A stretch of 64,000 nucleotides of DNA from Marsupella aquatica (lineage: Eukaryota > Marchantiophyta), in assembly GCA_973895155.1 (NCBI GenBank), contig OZ316895.1, forward strand, positions 11,408,001 to 11,472,000. Direction: 5' to 3'. This document shows, in pieces, positions 38,007 to 48,421 of the stretch (position 1 is the stretch's first letter; every line of letters begins with the position of its first letter). Both the position numbers and the translations under genes were made by a program. Below the pieces are notes generated by a model. It was not told the origin of the DNA, did no database searches, and worked only from the letters and a program-made list of their open reading frames with translations.

Positions 38007-41000
38007 ATGGCACCACGAATGAGAAAAATTCAGGTAGCAGAGGAAGAGAATCACTTCCGACATCGTGTTCATGCTAAAGGCAAGCATGTGTTTGTCTGCA
38101 TAGTTGGTGCTCACAAGCCTCGGTCATTCTCTTCCTTTGCTGGTTTCCAAACCCACATGGACGTCACACACAAATTGGAGTTACCACGTGCATTATTGGA
38201 GGCGGGCCAACCTTGGTTGTATTCAAAATCCGACTTCTCCACTCGGATTGCCAAGAAACATAAGGGCCATGGGCCAAATGCAAGGAAGGACAACAATGAG
38301 GCCTCTTGGAACCGACTTCGATCTACTGTGCGACTTCGATGGAGACAAACAAAGTTGCAGAAGAAGACAATGCTAAAGAAGAAGTATGGTGTTGCTGCAG
38401 ATCAGTCGCTTGTTCCTGCAAAATCATTGCTCATTCATGTCATCAAGCAAGTGTACATACGTGGAGGGCAGCCGAATGGTTGGTCATCCTTGTTGAGATG
38501 TTACAAGACTCTGTGTCAGCTGCTGCAATTACTCCTATTCTTTGTCGCTAGGTTGCTTCAATCCAAGAAATGCCGGTACTTCTACCTAGAGATCGCAAGT
38601 TGCAGGCACTTCAACTAGATTGTCGTGTTCTGCCATGCATTTTCCCCGGCCGGATGTGGAGGTGCAACCTCTTGAGCTGATGCAGTTTGAAACTATTCGA
38701 GATGCTCTCATTTTAAATGCCTTGAATTACTTGGCTCAGAAAAGAGCGCTTTTGTAGTGGAAGCATGGCCCCAAAGAAGTCAACTTTGAAGCTGCATACC
38801 AAGATTACATGGAGTGGAAAGAAGAGCAAAAGCCTGTCAGCATAGCCACAGCCACTAACAATTTGCTGCAGGAATACAAAGGTCGGGGCATGACCACTGA
38901 AGCTGCACAAATAGAGGTATGACCTTCTTATTTTACTTCTTGCAATCTTTGCTTATTGTTTGTACATTCCATTCTCGTCATATTGTCTGAACCATGTGCA
39001 GGCTAGACTAAATGAAGAGTGGGAGGACACGTCTGACGATAGCGATTATGAGCCTGGGCCTGAGAAGTGGGGTCTGTTGCTAAATGATGTTGATCAACAG
39101 CCAGATGAGCCAAACATAGTATTTTCAGAACCTGTCCTCAATACTTCAGTTGAGGACCCGCCTCTTGTACAAGATCCTATTGAGGTTCCTTCTCATGTTC
39201 AGGATGATGAAGACAATGATCATCAGAATCCTTCTCATGTTGAGGATTTAGACCATCTTATTGACCATCCTGTTCATGATCCTATTCAGGATCCTATTGA
39301 CCATCCTGTTCAGGATGATGAAGACAATAATCATCAGAATCCTTCTCATGTTGAGGATTTAGACCATCTTGTTGAGCATCCTGTTCATGATCCTATTCAG
39401 GACCCTATTGACCATCCTGTTCAGGATCCCATTGACAATCCTATTCAGGATGTTCATGAACAAGGACTCAACTTTTCACAATAGTGTCACTTGGTTTCAA
39501 GCCTCCGAAATATTCTTAACGCCTATGGGGAGGGAGAGGACGGCTACCCCCTCCAGGTCAGTCTTTGTTTCTTTGCTTCAATTACTTTTGGAATTTCCTT
39601 GCAAATTGTGAATACATGAGCCTCATTGTATTCGGATGCTCCTTGTGTTCATTGCAGGAAGGAGTAGTATCGGAGACTATCTCGGAGTTTGTAGCACCAC
39701 CAACCCCTACACCAGAGACTCTACTCCCAAACTTCATAGCGCCAGTCGCAGCAACAGCACCAGCCCTTGTACCGTGTATATTAGTCTCAGAGTCCTTACC
39801 ACCACTTGCACCAGCACCACCAGCCATTGCACCACAGATTGTACTATTAGAGTCGGTACCAGTAGCAGTAGCACGACCACCACCACCAGCCCTGCACCAC
39901 AGATTGTAAGTCTCTAAAGTGCAAATTTGGAAGTCATTCAATTGCAATCTAGTCTGAATACTTAAACCCCAATGTCTTTTCACTCCCCTAAGCATTCATT
40001 TCATATATTGTAGGGACAAAGACGAAGGGGAAGGGGTGTACCACTGGAGTTCCCATCCCCAGTACAAAAAGCAGCACCATCCCCTCCAATGTCAACAAAC
40101 CCCTTCCAGGTTTGCCTTTGTGTTTTTTGTAAAAACATATGTTTGCAATGCTTTGCAATGTCTGAATAAAGCTGCCTCATTGTCTTCGCCGTGCATTGCA
40201 TTTCTTCATTCTAGAGACGGAGCGGAAGGGCAAGTGGAGGGGTTGTAGCAGTGGAATCACCAGCACCAGCCCTCGCACCACGGATTGTAAGTCTCAGAAG
40301 TGCTTACTTGGAAGTCGTGCAATTGCAATCTAGCCTTCATACTTCAACCCCAATGTCTTTTCACTCCCAGGTTTGCCTTTGTGTTTTTGGTAAAAACATT
40401 TGTTTGCAATGCTTTGCAATGTCTGAATACATCTGCCTCATTGTCTTTGGTGTGCACTGCAATGTCTTCATTCTAGAGACGAAGCGGAAGGGCTCTTGGA
40501 GGGGTTGTAGCAATGGAATCACCAGCACCAGCCCTCGCACCACAGATTGTAAGTCTCAAATGCGCTTACTTGGAAGTTTGAATACATCACCCTAATTGTC
40601 TTCTACGTGCACTGCAATTTCTTCATTCTAGCCCGTGCACGGGAAAGAAATTTGATATAGGTCAGCCTGGTTTGCCTTCTTGTACAAGGCCACATTCCTT
40701 TCTATTCATATTACTTTGCAGGGGTTAAATACACAACCCTTGGTGTATTCAAGTCAGTTAATGATATTCTCCATTGTAGAGAGGAAGTAGAAGGGGAAGG
40801 GGTGTATCAGCGGTGCCCCCAAAACCAGCAGCAGCACCGGCACCGACAAGCAACCCCTCCCAGGTATGTCTTCATGTACCAGGCTAATTTCCTTATCAAA
40901 CTGCTTTGCAGGGAGTGAATACACAACCCTCACTGTCTTCTATGTCAATTAATAATTTTGTTCATTGTAGGGAGGAAGACAAAGGGGAAGGGATGTGTAA

Positions 41001-41967
41001 GCAATGTCCTCAGCACCAGTGGCACTAGTAATCCCAGTACCAACAACCAACCCCTCCAAGGTACGCCTTTGTGTCTTAGGCCACATAATTGAATTCCTTC
41101 TCATCAGCGGCGTCCAATTGTTGAGTAATGTGAATACTTCTTTGTCAATGTCTTTTGATGTTGCTTTGGATTGTAGGAAGGGCAACAACGGGAAAAAGCA
41201 AGCAAAAGGCGAAAAGGAAAGGGAAATTTGGTGGAGCAATCCCTTGCACCTGCCCCAACCCCTATCCCAACAAATGAACACTCAGCCCCTGCCCCTGTAA
41301 CAACACCAACACATGCACCTGCCAATATCCCTGGACCACCACTAGCACATGCCCCTACACCACGACCAGTAGAAGCACCAGGCCCTATACCAGTGCCAAC
41401 ACCAGGCCCTGCACCGGCTACGAACTCCTCACAGGTATGCCTAAGGGTGCAGCAGAAAAATTCCTCTACTTCATTGTGGAATGTGAATACCTCTTTGTCC
41501 ATGTATTCTAATGTCTTTGTGGGTTGTAGGTACCACAAGGAGGAGCTGCTTTGTCCTTAGTACCTGTTCCTGTCTCAAGGAAGAGGAAGGAGGCCTCTAA
41601 ATCAAGCAAGGGTATGAGCCAGGCATTGAAGGTTGTTCCTCTATTGGCAGTCAACCCCAAAACAAAAGTTGTGTTTTTGCACCCCGAAGATGATGACTTA
41701 GCAACATCAGAAGTTGAAGACAGAGCACTAAGAGGCAAGCAAAAGCAAAGTAAAAGCTCGACAAGTAGAGGGGAGGGGCAAGGGAGAGGAGGAGGAGCAC
41801 CTTCTACTCGACCAACTCCCTTGCATGAAATCCCGCTAGGTGATGGTGACAATGTAGACACATTTGGGCCATCACAACTTTTGCATGACTCCCAAATGAC
41901 TGCTTCACAAGATATATTCAGGGAGGTTATTGACCAACTCCCGCACCCTTCCCAATATGCTGACTGA
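38007..41967 (+). pseudogene. Multi-exon gene of unknown function with tandemly duplicated Pro/Arg-rich exons
   Basis: I do not recognise a family. The first exon (from ATG 38,007) encodes a basic protein with a zinc-finger-like stretch (FVCIVGAHK...GFQTHMDVTHK, one Cys missing from C2H2) and a Lys/Arg-rich helix (RLRSTVRLRWRQTKLQ). Between 38,500 and 38,920 the frame changes and holds one TAG near 38,756. An exon starting at 39,002 (ARLNEEWEDTSDDSDYEPGP) leads into an acidic repeat region with DPIQDPIDHPVQ units. Eight or so short exons from about 39,657 to 41,433, each opening with RRGRG-like residues and continuing as Pro/Ala-rich sequence, precede a final exon (41,531-41,967) with a Lys-rich motif SRKRKEASKSSKG. 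It is convergent with the MULE transposase, like mudrB to mudrA in MuDR; that it belongs to the same element is inference. Confidence 0.5.
39905..41060 (+). repeat. Tandemly duplicated exon-intron units
   Basis: Introns and exons are repeated together. Intron words TTTGCAATGCTTTGCAATGT, CCTCATTGTCTT and TTCTTCATTCTAG recur around 40,140, 40,410 and 40,610. Exons at about 40,215-40,288 and 40,475-40,549 encode near-identical GVVA(V/M)ESPAPALAP(R/Q)I. Related exons start near 40,014, 40,781 and 40,972; the last has a stop (TAA within GATGTGTAAGC). Confidence 0.8.
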
Positions 41968-42233
41968 GTGTGGACGCCCTTCCTGTGTGGTACTAAGTCA
42001 TTTTTGTGGTAGCTTCAGTGGTCTTTAGATGCAATGTAGCTTGAGGTAGCTTCAGATACAATGTAGCTTCATTGGAAGGCGAGGACAATGATACATCTAC
42101 ACTGCAAGGTCACAACTCGACTTGCAACTTGTACTGGAAACATTTATGAATAAAAAGCAAGTTGCATTCACTATGTTCTGATGTATAAAAGTTATTCATT
42201 CTGCTGGATACTACCCTCAGTTTGCACCTTCAG

Positions 42234-42610
42234 TTTTGGAAGACATTGTTCACGTTGTCTTCGCACCACACTTAGCCATTTTTCCAACGACAGGATATTC
42301 TGCTTCAAGAAGCCATTTGAGCAGGGGTAAATGGTGGATGTTGTGGGTTTTGGAAGACATTGTCCATATTGTCTTCGCACCACACTTAGCCATTTTGCCA
42401 ACGGTTTTGGAAGACATTGTCCATATTGTCTTCGCACCACATTTAGCCATTTTGCCAACGACACGATATTATGCTTCAAGAAGCCATTTGAGCAGGGGTA
42501 AATGGTGGATGTTGTGGGTTTTGGAAGACATTGTCCATATTGTCTTCGCACCATACTTAGCCATTTTGCCAATGACACGATATTCTGCTTCAAGAAGCCA
42601 TTTGAGCGGG
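42234..42610. repeat. 115-bp tandem repeat, three full copies and one partial
   Basis: Each copy starts with TTTTGGAAGACATTGT, continues with TGTCTTCGCACCA and TTAGCCATTTT, and (except the partial copy at about 42,404-42,460) ends in CATTTGAGCAGGGGTAAATG or a variant. Every copy contains the dyad GAAGACA...TGTCTTC. Confidence 0.92.
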
Positions 42611-42962
42611 GGTACTAAATGGCCAACACTAGTGGTTTCACACAAGATGCACGTGAGAACTGCAAAAAAGTTTCAAAATTTGTATAACATCTCAAAATTG
42701 TTGGAGTACAATGTTGTTGCAGACTTCAATGTCTGCAACTAAAGCAAAATTGCAATTGCTACTTCCTGTGAGCTATTATTTGAACTTGTTACCATTGTGG
42801 TGTAAACTAAGTCAAGAGCTCATTGCTACAAAATACTTCCCCACAACAGGTGCACCTAAATACTTCATGCCCAGACTCATCTACTCCAAGCAACTCAACA
42901 TTAACTCTATGACCATCTGCTTTGATAGGAGCCCTCCATTGTGCACCCATTGCACTGAATTG

Positions 42963-43469
42963 TCATTGAAGCCATGCCTCTGCCTCAGAATGGGACCTAA
43001 AAGACTTGTGACTAGCTCCATTGAATCCGCTCACCTGACATTCTGCCTCCTCCCAAGTACAATATATCCGAGGACTGCGCCCCCTAGCAATGGCATACCA
43101 TTTTTTCTTTGAGGTAGAGCCTAGATCACAATTGTATGGAAGAGCAATTGACTTAGAGCGAGAGGAGAAAGTATGTGATTGTAATTTCACCCTTGTGGCA
43201 GGCTGAGTTTGCGCAATGTCAACCAATTGTGCTTGTGAGGCTGACAAAGATGGACCTGCATTAGCACCCTGGCGCCGAGCCGATACAGGTTTTGGTGGCC
43301 CAACAACAGGCACTATAGGGGAATCGTGACCCTCTGATTTTGATGGCGTTGTACTTTGAGCAAGGGGAGGCAGCCCATCTCGATTCCACACTGAAGACAA
43401 ACACAAAATCCGTTCAACATGTGATGGAGGAAGAAGAGTAGTGCACTCAAACCTGCAAATACGGTCCAT
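42963..43469 (-). CDS. Stand-alone viroplasmin / RNase H1 N-terminal-type domain protein
   Basis: ATG at 43,469 gives 168 aa. The first 110 residues are low in recognisable signal. The C-terminus holds a complete Cauli_VI (PF01693) fold signature: KKWYAIARGRSPRIYCTWEE, then CQVSGFNGASHKSFRSHSEA and EAWL, ending the protein two residues later. In RNase H1 this domain binds RNA-DNA hybrid or dsRNA and precedes the catalytic domain, which is absent here. The ORF follows the MULE transposase on the same strand, about 500 bp downstream, so it may be an element-borne passenger. Part of the N-terminus may be a separate exon, since an AG (GTATTTGCAG) lies just after the ATG. Confidence 0.6.
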   Translation of the reverse strand: MDRICRFECTTLLPPSHVERILCLSSVWNRDGLPPLAQSTTPSKSEGHDSPIVPVVGPPKPVSARRQGANAGPSLSASQAQLVDIAQTQPATRVKLQSHTFSSRSKSIALPYNCDLGSTSKKKWYAIARGRSPRIYCTWEEAECQVSGFNGASHKSFRSHSEAEAWLQ

Positions 43470-46153
43470 ATGGCGAACCCCAATGCCCAAAACAACTGAA
43501 TGCCCCAACTAAAAACTAAATCCCTAGCACTCTCGCTCTCTCTGGCGCTCTCAGGCGCTGCACAATCTACTCAGACCTCTCTCTGGCGCTGTAGTGCTGT
43601 CCTGTCTGTCCTCTACTACACTGGTCTCCTACTACCTCCTCCCTTTGTTGTCACTCACGTGGACAACTTCAAAGACTCTGCTTTAGTCCGCTCGCCAAAC
43701 GCGCACATTCTCCATGGAACACTCTATGTCGACCAACGGTCCCGCGCGCCAATAGCATTGCGGAAGTAGATTCAAATTTGAAGACATTATGGTCAATGTC
43801 TTCAATATCAATGAAGGAAGTTAAGAAGACAACATGGTCGCTGTCTTGAAGTGCAAGGATGGAAGATAAACAGGAAGACAACATGAATATGTTGTATTCA
43901 TCAAAGAATAATGGTGGAAAAAAGTGACAAGAGTCTATTTTGATGCACAACCAAAGTTCAGTAATAAAGTAACTAGTAAGGTTCAGTAATATCAACATGA
44001 TATTGTGACCCAAATCCCTGACACTCTATTGCAGCCTCATTGGCCAATTCCATGCACCTATCAATGAAAGCTTGTGGCAATTGTTGTTCACTATTTGGGA
44101 GAAGGGGCTGAGGCACAATGCTCTGGATTGGTCCTGTGCCTGCTGTTGGTGCTGTCGATTCAATACTATATTCAGTCTGTAGTAGTTGGTCTTCCCAAGG
44201 AAAGGGTGACACAGGTGGGTGCTCCAAATTGACTGCATCACCATTATCCACCTGCATATGAAGGCAACTTTAAAATCTGTCCCTAGCATGAGACCACACA
44301 TGCATGAAGCCCACAAGTAATGATATATACTTGTAAGAAGACTGTTAATGTTGGAATCCTTACTCTTGCCGGATCTATTGGCGTCACACTATGGACTTTA
44401 TCACAAGATCTTCGGTTATGTCCAACCTGCCCACACTTACTGCACCTGCACTTCCCAGTGTTAGGCCCCGCTTTCTTTGCCCTCGATTGAACTTGAACAA
44501 TTGGAAGTCCAGCAATAGTGTTTGCTGTTGAAAAGGGTTCCACCCTGTTTGGATCATCATCTAGTGGATATCTCAAGAATAGTTGTCCAAGGGAGTCAAT
44601 CACTGATTCTTTGCCTTCTCCAAGAGCCCTAGGTGGATGCCTCCCTCCACGACCCTGTTCGATGCGGACCATTCTATGTCTACCCCTTTTCACAGCAGCC
44701 ATAGGAGCAACACAATTTGGACTTGGCATTAAGTCTGATACAATAAAGCTAGGTAAATCATTGTCATACAAAGCCCTAATTGAAGCAGTCCGCCAACATT
44801 TGTGAAAATGAGCAGAAAAATTTCTGCCTTCCTGGTCATCCCAAGCCATTATATGCTCACATGGCCACACCATCTCTTGCAGCTCCCAACAAGTGCAACA
44901 TTTCTTTGGTGACAGTGACACTAGATACTCCTCACTTTGGGATGTAGTTTGAACCTTGGCTGTGGACGCACCATCATCAAACACCTGAGCATATGAAAAC
45001 TTGGATATAATTACAAAACTATTCAAATAAAGAATACATTCATACTAGTGTATTTTAATTCAACACCGAGCTATTAAGAAGACATTGATGTTACAGTATA
45101 TATAGAACACGTAGCTAGTAATGCATACACAAGACCAGGCATGAAGATTACCTGCCATTGACCAAACGTCTTGAGATTCTTGTTGTACCTGACCAGGGCT
45201 GGAATAGTGAGTACTTCCTGTCTCGCCAACGCAACTGCTTTCCTTTCTTTAAACTTTTGCTGAACATATACCCACATGCGCTCCATCAACTTGCAAGGAG
45301 CAAATTCGCGCAAGGGGAGTAAGCCTGAATTTGCTTGCTCAGCAGGGTTGCTTGTAACCTTTGCCATGCGGGGAAGTGGAAAGGCATGCCTGGCATAAAG
45401 TTTTGCATCAAAACTTCTGATGTAGTCTACAACATTTGCATTCTCATGTGCCTTGACGGACTCTGCCAGTCGCTTCAAACATGCTTCAAATCTGATACAG
45501 GTTCACAGGGAAAACATTGATGTTAATGTATACAATCATGTCATACACAGAGAAAACATTTGCGTGAGTGATATGTACTTCACATTCTGTATTTGAGGAG
45601 AGGTAATATTACTGTATTGAACACTGAGTATGCGGTGTATACATAAGAAGACAAATGTATGTAGAATCAAAGCAATGAAGGTTTTTGGACTTACTGTCTT
45701 TCATCGTTGGCATATATGCATCCTATAAAAATATCTGCTGCTGCTTTGCCATGCCTGTTCTTGACATTAGCTCTCAAGTGGTTTGCACATGCTGCTGCAT
45801 GTATCTTACCTGGCCATACATACACTAGTACATATTAAGCTGATTTCCGATGCTCAATTTTTGCGAACAATCGGCGTTCGATTCTTTTAGCATCGGAAAT
45901 TCCGATTATCAAAAAATGGCAATATGCCATACTCTCGGCTTCGGATATCTTCATTTCTGATATAATTGACAACGGAACCTTTCCGATGCGTTAAAAAACG
46001 GATCATATCCGTTAGAAAATACATCGGATCCCTCAACATAAACTTTGATTGATATGTTCGATGTTTTTTGTAACGAAAATGATGTGCGTTACAATATTGA
46101 TCGGAAACTTTCCGTAGTTAATAATAACGGATATTATATCCGATTGTGCTAAC

Positions 46154-46331
46154 ATGGCAAAGTCCGATGTTAGGAGAATGGGAAAGTCCGATGCTGGGAG
46201 TATGGGAAAGTCCGATTCTAGAAGAATGGGAAAGTCCGATGCTGGAAGAATGGGAAAGTCCGATGCTGGGAGTATGGGAAAGTCCGATGCTAGAAGAATG
46301 GGAAAGTCCGATGCTGGGAGTATGGGAAAGT
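46154..46331 (+). repeat. Left subterminal array, 24-bp unit, about 7 copies
   Basis: Unit contains TGGGAAAGTCCGATGCT followed by a variable GGGAG/AGAAG step. The ORFs running through it in several frames are a result of the unit length being a multiple of three. Confidence 0.95.
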
Positions 46332-47181
46332 CTGGTTATGACAAAAAGAAATTTTTTGATTGTGTTAGAATGAAAAGTTTTGATGTGTTAGATGGGGTAT
46401 GTGGTTGCACCGACATACTCTTCCCAAAAGATGCAATCATTCTTGCATGCATGAATAACTTCATACTTGAGGCAAATGGACTTGAGTGTTGTTTTTGCCT
46501 CATTCCAAGACCCAACATATTTTTCCCTTACGGAAATATGTGCTCAACATGCCAAGTCCAAAATACATCATCTAGAAGGAGGTTGCTTGTCCCATGTAGT
46601 CTTTGTTGCAAGTCCAACAACAACATAGTTGATAAAAGATGAGACAATCAGGAGCCATTGACGCTGAGGCTTTGGAAGGACCAAAATATCATCCATAACT
46701 AATAAGCCATAATTATCCCATATCAAATCTAATGAAGGAGGGCTTTACTATCGATGAATGACCCCTGCCAGATTTCTATTGGTTTCTCCTAAGGGAATGT
46801 AATAGGGTAACTAGAATAGGTCACTTGATGCAAAGATCTAATCTCATGATAGAGAAAAATGGATCAAGAATGGGTCCAAATTATGGGTCTTAGTAAACTC
46901 ACAAGTGTATAAAATCCCCAAACACTCTAAGTCAAACAACAAAAGTGCTAAGCTTGCATGTACAATGTAAGGAATAAGAACCACAAAGTTAAGCTCATGT
47001 TGGAGGAATAGCAATTGGGATGGGTGACCAATTAGTTGAGAAAATTTGAAGAGTTCACATGTCAAGGGAGATGGGCACCTAGCTCATAGTTCCAAATGAA
47101 AGTAGAAACCCAATTAAAGGAAGAGATGGGTGACCTGAGCATGTCGCGTCCGCTGAAATGCATATCCCATTTTGATTGCTT

Positions 47182-47358
47182 CGGACTTTCCCATTCTCCT
47201 AGCATCGGACTTTCCCATTCTCTCACCATCGGACTTTCCCATTCTCCTAGCATCGGACTTTCCCATTCTCTCACCATCGGACTTTCCCATTCTCCTAGCA
47301 TCGGACTTTCCCATTCTCCCACCATCGGACTTTCCCATTCTCCCACCATCGGACTTTC
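47182..47358 (-). repeat. Right subterminal array, 24-bp unit, about 7 copies
   Basis: Same unit as the left array but inverted (CGGACTTTCCCATTCTC plus CTAGCAT or TCACCAT/CCACCAT). It mirrors the left array of the CACTA element. Confidence 0.95.
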
Positions 47359-47639
47359 CGATAGAAGTCCGATTGTCGATATCTGATACTATTAAAATGG
47401 CATGTTGCGATGCTAGTAGTATCGGATATATGGTTTTTCAAATTTTATTTTACAAAGGCGTCCGATGTGGAGAGAATCGGAAAAAGGAGGTAAAATGTAC
47501 TAGTGATAACTCACAACGGCAAGTAGACCTTTATGTCGGTCTGATATGAGTGGCATGTGAGGCGATTCAATGCCGTACAGTGATCTATCTACCAACACTA
47601 GTAGAAACCGGGGGGTATTTAGACCCCATTAAACGACTA

Positions 47640-47880
47640 TTCAGTACCGTATAGGACTTGGAAACGACTGGGAAGGACTCTAGTCCTTTATAGGACTGCG
47701 AGTCGTATGTTTTGTTACTATAATCAACTGAGTCCTTTATAGAACTGGTTTATAAGTCGTTTAATAGACTGGATTTTCAGTCTATTTTAGTCTTTGTGTG
47801 GGTAGCTTTGGTGAGTCGTTTTCAGTCTTTTATGGGCTGCGATGATGAGTCGTTGGGAACGACTAAAAAGGTTATGGAGG
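47640..47880. repeat. Subterminal repeat region of the large CACTA element
   Basis: Short palindromic words recur: AGTCCTTTATAGGACTG, AGTCCTTTATAGAACTGG, GAGTCGTTTTCAGTC and several AACGACT/AGTCGTT copies in both orientations. Confidence 0.75.
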
Positions 47881-48421
47881 GTAGTCTTTAAATATACTTT
47901 GTGGGGTATGTATAAGTCTTTCATGTCAACTGGATATGAGTGATGAAGACCCCACTATACTACTTGGAATGAACCCACTCTTGTGCACAAATAACATATT
48001 GCATTCATGTTTTATTGTGTACTTGGAATGAACTCACTCTATAAGTTCACCATTCATCATGTTAACATTAGAATACATAGTTTCAGAAAGCCATCTTCTA
48101 TACCATGTACACTAATATGAATTCACAGATTCAAACTTCATAGACTACAAAGAAGGTCACAAAGTATTCCTCTATACCATACACACTAATACTGAAATGA
48201 TAAAATAGATTCAAGTATCATAGACAATCACCATAGAGCCATAGTTTGACATCAATCACTTGTTTCATACATACAGAATTCAGAAATATCAATGTCACAC
48301 ACAACGTCTCCTTCATCCTCTTTACCAAATGGAAAAATTGGTACAGATATTTCTTGGATCTTTCCAAGGCAATGTCAAAATGTGACACAATTCACATGAT
48401 TCTATCTACACTTGCATTCAG

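Larger units (their letters stand above)
45823..47505. mobile_element. Non-autonomous CACTA element, complete, 1,683 bp
   Basis: Left end CACTAGTACATATTA (45,823) and right end, read as complement, CACTAGTACATTTTA (ending 47,505) are terminal inverted repeats, flanked by the 3-bp target duplication ATA (45,820-45,822 and 47,506-47,508). Subterminal 24-bp arrays in inverted orientation lie inside both ends, as expected for transposase binding sites of CACTA elements. No transposase is encoded; the interior has short ORFs only. It sits inside a MULE transposase exon, and its precise removal restores the coding frame. Confidence 0.95.
43973..47595 (-). pseudogene. MULE (Mutator-like) transposase, C-terminal half, split by a CACTA insertion
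   Basis: Exons on the minus strand: 47506-47595, then the inserted CACTA element, 45695-45819, 45152-45491, 44331-44984 and 43973-44251, all with GT-AG borders and matching phases (about 495 aa). Motifs in order: PLISDRHKGLLAVV (end of the MULE DDE catalytic core), KIHAAACANHLRAN, FEACLKRLAES, VTSNPAEQANSGLLPLRE, then the SWIM zinc finger CCTCWELQEMVWPCEHIMAW and a CCHC knuckle CRCSKCGQVGHNRRSC. The order is that of plant MuDR-family transposases. The N-terminal part, including most of the catalytic domain, should lie beyond the large CACTA element that begins at 47,596 and is not in the window. The gene is therefore broken by two independent insertions although the visible codons are intact. 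Confidence 0.92.

Noticed and set aside
42600-42640. CACTAGTGG word as a right end of a CACTA element
   Set aside because: The bases beyond the word do not match either terminal repeat and no target duplication fits.
46146-46642. ORFs encoding perfect 8-residue repeats (MGKSDAGS, WESPMLEE)
   Set aside because: They run through the 24-bp array of the CACTA element in several frames because the unit length is divisible by three.
46154-47358. CRISPR-like repeat arrays
   Set aside because: Units are contiguous without spacers, the genome is a plant nuclear genome, and the arrays mirror each other inside a CACTA element.
47062-47386. Repeat-containing ORFs on both strands
   Set aside because: Same reason: shadows of the right 24-bp subterminal array.
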